Of a DNA stretch of 12,375 nt, positions 7,138 to 12,375 are shown in pieces. The stretch's first letter is position 1; every line of letters begins with the position of its first letter. Source of the stretch: Lactobacillales bacterium (lineage in GTDB: Bacteria; Bacillota; Bacilli; Lactobacillales; Vagococcaceae). The position numbers and the translations under genes were made by a program. The notes beneath the pieces were generated by a model that did not search any database, was not told the DNA's origin, and worked only from the letters and a program-made list of their open reading frames with translations. The stretch covers positions 1-12,375 of the forward strand of contig JAATEZ010000255.1 of NCBI GenBank assembly GCA_015655485.1, given 5' to 3'.

Positions 7138-7704
7138 ATGAATAAAATCAATCAAATCATTTCTAAAAATTTAAAGAAAATCAGGAAGCAAAAAGAAATA
7201 ACGATTCAAGAATTAGCAGGAAGTTCAACAATAAGCAGTGTCTCTTTAAATAATATCGAAAATGGCAAAAGCAATCCAACCATCGATACACTTTGGAAAA
7301 TCGCAGATGCCTTAAATGTTCCTTACACCGAATTGTTATTAGAACAAACTATTCCTGAAGCAACAGTTGTCAGCTATGACCAAGTGATGCAGCAGGCACA
7401 ATTTAGTAAGGATGAAAAATCAAAAGTCTATCTTTATTATCCCTTATCACAAATGGATCACTATGAATTTTTCGGTATGGAGATCATTTCTTTGAGTGAA
7501 TACACATCACCGGGGCACTTAGCTGGTTCAAGAGAGTATATTTTTGTTTTATCAGGTGTCCTTGAAGTAAAAATTGGAAGTGATACCTACCACTTGAATC
7601 AGGGAGACTCACTGACTTTTTTTTCTGATCGACCGCATACGTATTTTAATCGAGAACAAAATTTATTGAAACTATTGATCATGAACCGCTATAAGGATAT
7701 TTAA
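7138..7704 (+). CDS. XRE-family transcriptional regulator with C-terminal cupin domain
   Basis: A 188-residue cytoplasmic DNA-binding protein. Residues about 9-66 form a Cro/C1-type helix-turn-helix (IRKQKEITIQELA, SVSLNNIENGKSNPTIDTLWKIADAL). Residues about 105-180 form a cupin sensor domain with HLAGSREYIFVLSG (His127, Glu133), then GDSLTFFSDRPHTYFN (His167, Asn171). These residues could form a reduced metal- or ligand-binding site, since the classical HxH pair is not present. The start is ATG 7138, with GGAG eight bases upstream. It is divergent from azlCD with overlapping promoters, so the natural inference is that it controls azlCD and itself in response to an amino acid or related ligand. 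The ligand and the sign of control are unknown. B. subtilis instead uses the Lrp-like AzlB for its azl operon, so this is a different regulator type in the same position. Confidence 0.88.
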   Translation: MNKINQIISKNLKKIRKQKEITIQELAGSSTISSVSLNNIENGKSNPTIDTLWKIADALNVPYTELLLEQTIPEATVVSYDQVMQQAQFSKDEKSKVYLYYPLSQMDHYEFFGMEIISLSEYTSPGHLAGSREYIFVLSGVLEVKIGSDTYHLNQGDSLTFFSDRPHTYFNREQNLLKLLIMNRYKDI

Positions 7705-7730
7705 ATATTTTTTATTTTAAGAGCAGAAAA

Positions 7731-7739
7731 TGGTATGAT
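7731..7739 (+). promoter_or_regulatory. Extended -10 promoter of pepV
   Basis: TGG followed by TATGAT forms an extended -10 (TGnTATnAT type), 35 bases before the pepV ATG. The -35 position (TTTATT, 7711-7716) is weak, as is common with extended -10 promoters. Confidence 0.5.
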
Positions 7740-7773
7740 ATAGAAGAAGAATTTATGGATAGGAGCGGATAGT

Positions 7774-9186
7774 ATGACGATTGATTGGAACAAAGAAGTA
7801 ACAGCGAGAAAAGAGGAGCTGTTTTCAGATTTATTTGCGTTATTGAGTATTCCAAGTGTTCGCGAAGATGATTTAGCTACCAAGGAGGCTCCCGTTGGCC
7901 CAGGACCCAAAAATGCATTAAAAAAGTTTTTAGAGATGGGTGAGCGCGACGGTTTTATCACTAAAAACATTGATAATTTAGCAGGGCATATTGAATATGG
8001 CCACGGCGAAGAGACCTTGGGGATTTTTGGGCACGTGGATGTTGTACCGGTAGGCAGCGGTTGGGAAACTGACCCGTTTACCCCGGAGATCCGAGATGGG
8101 AAAATTTATGCACGTGGTTCGAGTGATGATAAAGGACCAAGTGTAGCCTGTTATTATGGCATGAAAATCATTAAAGAACTAAACCTTCCCGTTTCTAAAA
8201 AGATCCGTTTTATTATTGGTACGGATGAAGAAAGCGGCTGGAAATGCATGGACCGCTATTTTCAAGTAGAAGAAAAACCGGATTTCGGATTTTCGCCAGA
8301 TGCAGAATTCCCAATCATTAATGGAGAAAAAGGAAATATAACCTTGCGTTTACAATTTGGCAGTGATAATGGCGGTGACTACTCTTTAAAAAGTTTCACT
8401 TCAGGATTAAGAGAAAATATGGTGCCTGAGAGTGCCTCAGCAGTTGTTATTGCGGCAAACGAAGAGGCTGGCGGTCAAATGAAAAAAGCCTTTGAACAAT
8501 TTCTAAAAGAATCGCCGGTCTCGGGCTCTATAAAAAAATCTAAAAATAAATTAGAGATAAAAGTGGTCGGTAAATCAGCTCATGGAGCGATGCCGGAATC
8601 AGGAATCAATGCGGGAACTTATTTGGGCGACTTTTTAGCTAAGTATGATTTTTCTGACGATGCGGAATTGTTTTTAAAAACTATTGCGCAATATATTCAT
8701 TTGGATACAGTTGGAAAGCATCTTGGAGTCAATTATGTAGATGAAAAAATGGGGGCTCTCTCAATGAATGCCGGTCTGTTTTCCTTCAAGGCGGACGTTT
8801 TGAAAGAAAATTACATTGCGCTGAATTTCCGTTTTCCCAAAGGAGTCACTCCGGCTGGAATAGAAGAAGGAATCAAGAGCAGGATCGATCACGAAAGAAT
8901 AACTTTAGAAGTTGGAAGGACACAATTACCTCATTATGTTCCGTTGAATGATCCTTTAGTTCAAACTTTGTTAGCTGTATATGAAGAACATACAGGTGAA
9001 AAAGGAGCAGAAAAAGTTATTGGCGGCGGGACATTCGGGCGCTTATTAGAAAGAGGCGTAGCCTATGGAGCAATGTTCCCGGACAGTATTGACACGATGC
9101 ATCAGGCAAATGAATTTCTGGCAGTGAAAGATCTCTTGCGGGCCGCCGTGATCTATGCGGATGCCATTTACCGTTTAGCCAAATAA
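7774..9186 (+). CDS. pepV: Dipeptidase PepV (M20 metallopeptidase)
   Basis: Zinc aminopeptidase of clan MH that cleaves dipeptides, including carnosine-like ones, in the cytoplasm. It completes peptide utilisation in lactic acid bacteria. Its 470 residues equal the length of the characterised Lactobacillus delbrueckii PepV. Metal and catalytic residues are in place: GHVDVVP with His87 and Asp89, the bridging Asp119 in SSDDKGP, the Glu pair 152-153 in GTDEESGW, Asp176 in SPDAEFP, the lid-domain KSAHGAMPESG, and His443 near the C-terminus. The start is ATG 7774, with AGGAG (7761-7765) eight bases upstream. It has its own likely promoter and is followed by an imperfect terminator. ung starts only 84 nt after its stop, so partial readthrough into ung is plausible. 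It could in principle be a succinyl-diaminopimelate desuccinylase relative, but length and motifs favour PepV. Confidence 0.95.
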   Translation: MTIDWNKEVTARKEELFSDLFALLSIPSVREDDLATKEAPVGPGPKNALKKFLEMGERDGFITKNIDNLAGHIEYGHGEETLGIFGHVDVVPVGSGWETDPFTPEIRDGKIYARGSSDDKGPSVACYYGMKIIKELNLPVSKKIRFIIGTDEESGWKCMDRYFQVEEKPDFGFSPDAEFPIINGEKGNITLRLQFGSDNGGDYSLKSFTSGLRENMVPESASAVVIAANEEAGGQMKKAFEQFLKESPVSGSIKKSKNKLEIKVVGKSAHGAMPESGINAGTYLGDFLAKYDFSDDAELFLKTIAQYIHLDTVGKHLGVNYVDEKMGALSMNAGLFSFKADVLKENYIALNFRFPKGVTPAGIEEGIKSRIDHERITLEVGRTQLPHYVPLNDPLVQTLLAVYEEHTGEKGAEKVIGGGTFGRLLERGVAYGAMFPDSIDTMHQANEFLAVKDLLRAAVIYADAIYRLAK

Positions 9187-9197
9187 GAAAGAAAATA

Positions 9198-9246
9198 GAA
9201 AAGACTGGAAAATAGGAAGATCGGCCTTGACGGTCTTTTCTTTTTT
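9198..9246 (+). terminator. Intrinsic terminator of pepV
   Basis: A 10-bp stem (9198-9207 with 9231-9240, one G-U pair) is followed by six Ts (9241-9246). The loop is long (23 nt), so termination may be incomplete, which would let transcription reach ung. Confidence 0.65.
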
Positions 9247-9270
9247 AAATATTGGTAGGAGTAGAAAATA

Positions 9271-9954
9271 ATGAAAACAATTATTCATAATAGCTGGCAG
9301 GAAATTTTACAAGAAGAATTTTTACAAAAGTATTATCAAGATTTACATGATTTTTTGAAGGTGGAATATAGGACCCAAAAGATCCATCCGGATATGTATC
9401 ACATTTTTGAGGCTTTTGAATGGACTCCCTATGAACAGGTAAAAGTAGTCATATTGGGTCAAGATCCTTATCATGGACCACACCAAGCACATGGGTTGAG
9501 TTTTTCTGTTCAGCCCGGGGTGAAAGTACCGCCGTCCTTGCAAAATATTTATAAGGAGCTGCAGGCGGATTTGGGTTATGCGCCAGTGGAACATGGTTAT
9601 CTAGAAAAATGGGCTAAGCAAGGAGTATTATTATTGAACACAGTCTTAACAGTCCGGGAAGGTGTAGCTTTTTCTCATCGTGGGAAAGGTTGGGAAAATT
9701 TAACTGATGGAGTGATCCAAAAGTTGAATGAACGGGAAGAACCCATTGTTTTTATTCTTTGGGGAAAACCTGCTCAAGAAAAAAGCAAGTTTATTGATGC
9801 TTCCAGACACATCATTATCGCTTCACCGCATCCAAGTCCTTTGTCAGCGCATCGAGGTTTTTTCGGTTCAAAACCATTCTCACGCACCAACCAAGCCTTG
9901 CTTGCTTTGGGAGAAAAAGAGATCGATTGGCAATTGCCTAAGAATGTGCAATAA
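9271..9954 (+). CDS. ung: Uracil-DNA glycosylase, family 1
   Basis: Removes uracil from DNA by cleaving the N-glycosidic bond, the first step of base excision repair of deaminated cytosine. Its 227 residues are the normal family length. Motif A, GQDPYHGPHQAHGLSFSV, carries the catalytic Asp65. The C-terminal motif HPSPLSAHRGFFGSKPFS supplies His187 and the DNA-intercalating leucine loop. LLLNTVLTVR and the ILWGKPAQ strand are also typical. The start is ATG 9271, with AGGAG (9257-9261) nine bases upstream. Only 24 nt separate the pepV terminator from the start codon, leaving no room for a full promoter there. Expression probably depends on readthrough from pepV or on a promoter inside the pepV 3' end. 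No clear terminator follows it. Confidence 0.97.
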   Translation: MKTIIHNSWQEILQEEFLQKYYQDLHDFLKVEYRTQKIHPDMYHIFEAFEWTPYEQVKVVILGQDPYHGPHQAHGLSFSVQPGVKVPPSLQNIYKELQADLGYAPVEHGYLEKWAKQGVLLLNTVLTVREGVAFSHRGKGWENLTDGVIQKLNEREEPIVFILWGKPAQEKSKFIDASRHIIIASPHPSPLSAHRGFFGSKPFSRTNQALLALGEKEIDWQLPKNVQ

Positions 9955-10019
9955 ATTTGAGAACTGTTTCACTTATTTCAGTTAAACAAGTGTTTATCTG
10001 TTTATTCTACTATCATTTT

Positions 10020-10048
10020 TTGATGAAACAGCATAAAAAAACTGTATT
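10020..10048 (+). promoter_or_regulatory. Weak candidate promoter of pta
   Basis: TTGATG (10020-10025), a 17-nt spacer and TGTATT (10043-10048) each match consensus at 4/6. Transcription would start near 10055, about 55 nt before the preferred GTG. No sequence resembling a CcpA cre site was recognised nearby. Confidence 0.3.
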
Positions 10049-10097
10049 TTTTCTTTAAGAAGGTGTATGATTGAGTAAGAATTTAGAAAACAATCTT

Positions 10098-10102
10098 GGA
10101 GG
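10098..10102 (+). promoter_or_regulatory. Ribosome binding site setting the pta GTG start
   Basis: GGAGG is seven bases upstream of GTG 10110. It is much stronger than the AAGGTG near 10060 that would serve the in-frame TTG at 10071. Confidence 0.75.
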
Positions 10103-10109
10103 GCTCGAA

Positions 10110-11087
10110 GTGGAATTATTTGAAAGTTTAAAGTATAAAATTGTTCGTCGTAGTATCAAAATCGTTTTTCCGGAAGCAAGTGATTTACGTGTTTTAGGAG
10201 CTGCTGTCCGGTTAAATGCAGAAGAATTAGTTACACCTATTTTAATTGGAGACGAAAAAAAAGTAGTGGAAATAGCGCATAAACGCGGATTCAAAATTAG
10301 CGGATTGACGATCATTGATCCCAAAAATTATGCCAAGTTTGATGAGATGGTTGCGGCTTTTGTTGAACGTCGGAAAGGCAAAGCTACTGAAGATCAGGCA
10401 CGGACACTTTTACTTGATCCAAACTACTTTGGAACTATGTTGACTTATTTGGGATATGCAGACGGTATGGTCAGTGGAGCGATCCATTCTACTGGAGAAA
10501 CAGTTCGACCAGCCTTGCAGATCATTAAAACTAAACCGGGAGTGAGCCGTACCAGCGGGGCATTTTTGATGGTTCGCGGTCGTGAAGAAAGATATCTTTT
10601 TTCTGATTGTGCGATCAATATCAATCCGGACGCACAGGCATTAGCCGAAATAGCAGTAGAGAGCGCTAAAACGGCAGAATTGTTTGATATTGATCCCAAA
10701 GTGGCGATGCTGAGTTTTTCTACTAAAGGTTCTGCTGCTTCAGATGAAGTGACAAAAGTGGTTGAAGCCACTAAAATAGCTCAACAATTAGCACCTGAAT
10801 ATGAGATTGATGGAGAATTGCAGTTTGATGCTGCTTATATTGCCTCTGTAGCCCAACAAAAGGCTCCAGATTCCAAAGTGGCCGGCAAAGCGACTGTTTT
10901 TGTTTTTCCTGAGATACAATCAGGAAATATTGGGTATAAGATCGCTCAAAGATTTGGTAATTTTGAAGCGATTGGACCAATTCTTCAGGGCTTGAATAAG
11001 CCTGTTTCAGATTTATCCAGGGGCTGCAATGAAGAAGATGTCTATAAATTATCTATTATTACAGCAGCACAATCTTTGATCAAATAA
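10110..11087 (+). CDS. pta: Phosphate acetyltransferase (phosphotransacetylase)
   Basis: Interconverts acetyl-CoA plus phosphate and acetyl phosphate plus CoA. With acetate kinase (not in the window) it makes ATP and acetate from pyruvate. The PTA_PTB fold is evident from IVFPEASDLRVLGAA near the N-terminus, SGAIHSTGETVRPAL (from residue 122), PGVSRTSGAFLM, DGELQFDAAY, VFPEIQSGNIGYK and the active-site VSDLSRGC (Ser303, Arg304). The start is placed at GTG 10110 (325 residues). It has a perfect GGAGG seven bases upstream, and MELFESLK is the usual N-terminus of this family. The in-frame TTG at 10071 would add 13 unsupported residues. A strong terminator follows. Phosphate butyryltransferase is unlikely given the full set of Pta motifs. 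Confidence 0.96.
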   Translation: MELFESLKYKIVRRSIKIVFPEASDLRVLGAAVRLNAEELVTPILIGDEKKVVEIAHKRGFKISGLTIIDPKNYAKFDEMVAAFVERRKGKATEDQARTLLLDPNYFGTMLTYLGYADGMVSGAIHSTGETVRPALQIIKTKPGVSRTSGAFLMVRGREERYLFSDCAININPDAQALAEIAVESAKTAELFDIDPKVAMLSFSTKGSAASDEVTKVVEATKIAQQLAPEYEIDGELQFDAAYIASVAQQKAPDSKVAGKATVFVFPEIQSGNIGYKIAQRFGNFEAIGPILQGLNKPVSDLSRGCNEEDVYKLSIITAAQSLIK

Positions 11088-11097
11088 AAATAAGCAG

Positions 11098-11142
11098 AAG
11101 GCAAGCGTTGAAACTGAAAAGTTTGTTTCGCTTGCTTTTTTT
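11098..11142 (+). terminator. Intrinsic terminator of pta
   Basis: The stem GCAAGCG/CGCTTGC (11101-11107 with 11129-11135) can extend by three pairs at its base. An inner AAACT/AGTTT helix is capped by GAAA. Seven Ts follow (11136-11142). Confidence 0.9.
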
Positions 11143-11188
11143 GACCAAAAAGTCAAAAATCGAAGTAGTCTTTTTATTAAAAAATCGT

Positions 11189-11194
11189 TATACT
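11189..11194 (+). promoter_or_regulatory. Possible -10 box upstream of the small-ORF region
   Basis: TATACT lies just after the pta terminator and about 35-40 nt before the first small frame. The -35 at 17-nt spacing (TAGTCT) is poor. It could drive the small frames, tsaE, or both. Confidence 0.3.
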
Positions 11195-11198
11195 AAAT

Positions 11199-11212
11199 AA
11201 GAAAAGCTGAAT
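11199..11212 (+). repeat. 14-nt direct repeat, copy 1
   Basis: AAGAAAAGCTGAAT occurs here and again at 11321-11334, identical over 14 bases and 122 bp apart start to start. Both copies can be read as EKLN in an open frame. The match is direct observation; its meaning is unknown. Confidence 0.85.
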
Positions 11213-11227
11213 GAGGTGTGTCAGGCC

Positions 11228-11311
11228 TTGAGCAATAAGGAAAGAAAAATTATAGGGATAGTTCCTATCACGAATTTTTTTGAATTATTGCCGAGAAGGA
11301 CTGCCGCATGA
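11228..11311 (+). CDS. Possible small protein, 27 codons, TTG start
   Basis: The frame from TTG 11228 to TGA 11309-11311 encodes MSNKERKIIGIVPITNFFELLPRRTAA. GAGGTG (11213-11218) lies nine bases upstream. The peptide has a basic N-terminus, a hydrophobic centre (IIGIVPITNFF) and a basic end. The frame stays open upstream to 11201 (EKLNEVCQAL), so it could also be a remnant of a longer gene. The stop overlaps the ATG of the next small frame as ATGA, the arrangement of translationally coupled genes. I recognise no family. It is short and could be chance. Confidence 0.25.
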   Translation: MSNKERKIIGIVPITNFFELLPRRTAA

Positions 11312-11397
11312 AGCCGGATCAAGAAAAGCTGAATTCAGTATTAAAAGTAAAAAAGTTTCTAGAAATAGCAAATTTGAAAGAAAGTATTTTTTCTTAG
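11308..11397 (+). CDS. Possible small protein, 29 codons
   Basis: The frame from ATG 11308 to TAG 11395-11397 encodes 29 residues, starting MKPDQEKLNSVLKVKKFL, lysine-rich and probably helical. AAGGA (11296-11300) is seven bases upstream, an ideal spacing. It overlaps the preceding small frame by 4 bp. Codons 6-9 (EKLN) lie in the second copy of the direct repeat. No family is recognised. Alternatives are a frameshifted remnant of a gene that once joined both frames, or chance. Confidence 0.27.
   Translation: MKPDQEKLNSVLKVKKFLEIANLKESIFS
11321..11334 (+). repeat. 14-nt direct repeat, copy 2
   Basis: Second identical copy of the element at 11199-11212. Sequence similarity does not continue clearly beyond the 14 bases on either side. 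Confidence 0.85.
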
Positions 11398-11456
11398 AAA
11401 ATTAACTTTGCTTTTTTATTTCCTTTTCACGAGTTATTTCTATAGACCAAAGAAAA

Positions 11457-11460
11457 GAGG
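11457..11460 (+). promoter_or_regulatory. Ribosome binding site setting the tsaE TTG start
   Basis: GAGG is seven bases upstream of TTG 11468. The in-frame ATG at 11486 has no purine-rich site at suitable distance. Confidence 0.6.
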
Positions 11461-11467
11461 GATCCTT

Positions 11468-11938
11468 TTGAGCTATTCACTGATCATGGCAAATTTACAG
11501 GAAACAAAAGAGCTGGCTTACTTACTAGCTTCTCTTGCAAAAGAGAAGGATGTGATCGTTTTGACTGGAGATTTGGGAACAGGCAAAACTGCCTTTACTC
11601 AGAGTTTTGCTGAAAAACTTGGAATCACGCAGAGAATAAAAAGTCCCACGTATACGATCATTCGTGAATATCAGTCTGGCAGACTGCCTCTTTATCATAT
11701 GGATGTTTATCGATTAAATGGAGATACTGAGAGTTTAGGGTTAGAAGAATATTTTGAAGGAGACGGGATCTGTATGATTGAATGGGGCAACTTGATCGAA
11801 GCAGAGCTGCCTCAGGACCATTTAGAAATAATCCTTGAAAAACTGCCGGATTCAGAAGAAACTAGAAGGATCACTTTCAAAGATAGTGGTAACAGAAGTC
11901 AAAAATTAGTAAAACAACTTAAAAATTTGAGAAAGTAG
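11468..11938 (+). CDS. tsaE: tRNA t6A37 biosynthesis ATPase TsaE
   Basis: P-loop ATPase that works with TsaB and TsaD to make N6-threonylcarbamoyladenosine at position 37 of ANN-decoding tRNAs. Motifs, numbered from the chosen start: Walker A GDLGTGKT (34-41), SPTYTIIREY (59-68), YHMDVYRL with Asp79, and IEWGN with Glu105 and Trp106, all diagnostic for TsaE (YjeE/YdiB). The start is placed at TTG 11468 (156 residues, the normal length) because GAGG lies seven bases upstream. The longer frame from TTG 11408 adds a Phe/Tyr-rich segment that looks like translated leader DNA. The stop is 8 nt before the GNAT gene, implying one transcript. tsaB and tsaD are not in the window. Confidence 0.94.
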   Translation: MSYSLIMANLQETKELAYLLASLAKEKDVIVLTGDLGTGKTAFTQSFAEKLGITQRIKSPTYTIIREYQSGRLPLYHMDVYRLNGDTESLGLEEYFEGDGICMIEWGNLIEAELPQDHLEIILEKLPDSEETRRITFKDSGNRSQKLVKQLKNLRK

Positions 11939-11946
11939 AGAGAGAA

Positions 11947-12375
11947 ATGGAAGAAATTCAGGTAACTATTCGAGAGGCTGTACCAGATGATGCAAAACAA
12001 TTACTGGAGATCCTCAAAACGATTGGGGGTCAAACACCCTATCTAGTAATGGATGAGACAGGACTTGGTTTTACGGAGGCAGGAATGCGGCTAAATATTG
12101 CCGGCTTTTATGAGGCAAATAATAATGTTCTGTTTTTAGCCTTAGTAGACCAAAAAATTGTTGGTTCTATCTCAGTCAAAGCTTCACCCAAAGGCAGAAT
12201 GGAACACATTGGAGATATTGGCATCAGTATTTTAGCAGATTACTGGGGTTTTGGCTTAGGGACCTCTTTGATTGAAGAGGTCATTTCATGGGCGAAAGCG
12301 ACTGGTATTATTCGTCGTTTGGAACTGACCGTTCAAGACCGCAACAAAAGAGCTATTCATTTATATGAAAAGATG
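11947..12375 (+). CDS. GNAT-family N-acetyltransferase, 3'-truncated by the window edge
   Basis: Acetyl-CoA-dependent acetyltransferase of unknown substrate; 143 codons are visible and the frame is open to the last base. It begins MEEIQVTIREAVPDDAKQLLEIL, the usual beta1-alpha1 of a GNAT fold. Motif A reads GISILADYWGFGLGTSL, where WGFGLG (100-105) is the pyrophosphate-binding loop. It is followed by LELTVQDRNKRAIHLYEKM of motif B, after which GF is expected. The start is ATG 11947, 8 nt after the tsaE stop, with only a weak GAGAGA site, so coupling to tsaE is likely. The sequence does not look like RimI (ribosomal S18 acetyltransferase), which often lies near tsa genes. It resembles the general 'GNAT family' proteins of enterococci and lactobacilli. 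Confidence 0.88.
   Translation, partial: MEEIQVTIREAVPDDAKQLLEILKTIGGQTPYLVMDETGLGFTEAGMRLNIAGFYEANNNVLFLALVDQKIVGSISVKASPKGRMEHIGDIGISILADYWGFGLGTSLIEEVISWAKATGIIRRLELTVQDRNKRAIHLYEKM

Larger units (their letters stand above)
11088..11467 (+). other. 380-bp stretch between pta and tsaE without a recognised gene
   Basis: From left to right it contains the pta terminator; a small TTTGAC/GTCAAA inverted repeat in the terminator tail (11141-11157); a -10-like TATACT (11189-11194); a 14-nt direct repeat with two small overlapping frames between 11199 and 11397; a 7-bp hairpin (11252-11258 with 11262-11268, one G-U pair); and a pyrimidine-rich leader before tsaE. I recognise no riboswitch, T-box, 6S, SRP or tmRNA signature. 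Composition resembles the neighbouring intergenic DNA at its ends but is less A/T-rich around 11210-11235 and 11290-11320. Confidence 0.7.

Noticed and set aside
9958..10018. Short inverted repeats AACTG/CAGTT and CACTT/AAGTG after ung
   Set aside because: They are five-bp arms that are mutually exclusive and lack a T tract. They are likely chance in A/T-rich DNA.
10020..10055. A/T hairpin (TTTTTT-ATG / CAT-AAAAAA with a bulged G) followed by a T run, as a terminator for ung
   Set aside because: The stem is almost entirely A-U with a bulge and would be weak. The same bases read better as a possible pta promoter, so no terminator is called.
11222..11322. Minus-strand hydrophobic frame of about 32 codons opposite the small frames
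   Set aside because: It has a TTG start without a convincing ribosome binding site or promoter on that strand. The + strand frames have better translation signals.
11408..11467. N-terminal extension of TsaE to TTG 11408
   Set aside because: The added residues are Phe/Tyr-rich and come from a pyrimidine-rich leader. TTG 11468 has a good ribosome binding site and gives the usual length.
11143..11467. 6S RNA, SRP RNA, T-box or known riboswitch in the pta-tsaE gap
   Set aside because: None of the conserved motifs of these classes (such as the T-box GGUGGNACC or the SRP apical loop) could be found by reading both strands.
1..12375. Mobile elements, prophage, CRISPR or defence genes
   Set aside because: No transposase, integrase, terminal repeats, spacer array or nuclease-type gene was seen. 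All sizeable genes are core housekeeping or transport genes.

Overview
This is an ordinary low-GC Firmicutes chromosomal segment (GC near 40% by eye), most likely from the Lactobacillales and probably an Enterococcaceae member. That rests on the gene content (a PepV dipeptidase, a stand-alone NnrD, the leuS/ytgP/rsuA-type grouping and the ung-pta-tsaE order), A/T-rich intergenic DNA, strong AGGAG/GGAGG ribosome binding sites and intrinsic terminators. The genus is an inference. No tRNA, rRNA, CRISPR array, insertion sequence or prophage gene was seen.

Left part (1-4969, all + strand): the 3' 94% of leuS (leucyl-tRNA synthetase; the 5' end lies outside the window), a YtgP/MurJ-type lipid II flippase, and an RsuA-type 16S rRNA pseudouridine synthase. 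Strong terminators follow leuS and murJ. A bidirectional terminator separates rsuA from the convergent nnrD.

Middle part (5012-7704): nnrD (repair of hydrated NAD(P)H) and the azlC-azlD pair (branched-chain amino acid exporter type) lie on the - strand. An XRE-cupin regulator is divergent from azlC. The 135-bp azlC/regulator gap holds two well-formed face-to-face promoters, with an inverted repeat over both -10 regions. This looks like a self-contained, autoregulated export module.

Right part (7774-12375, all + strand): pepV (dipeptidase), ung (uracil-DNA glycosylase), pta (phosphotransacetylase), tsaE (tRNA t6A synthesis ATPase) and a GNAT acetyltransferase cut by the window end. Pta and TsaE very probably start at non-ATG codons (GTG and TTG) downstream of the longest open frame; AzlC probably starts at an internal ATG.

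The only stretch over 300 bp without a recognisable gene is 11088-11467, between pta and tsaE. It holds the pta terminator, a possible promoter, a perfect 14-nt direct repeat, and two tiny overlapping frames (27 and 29 codons) that each have a Shine-Dalgarno match at good spacing and overlap by ATGA. It is the least explained part of the window. It could be a small-protein locus, a decayed gene or an RNA, and no known family was recognised in it.
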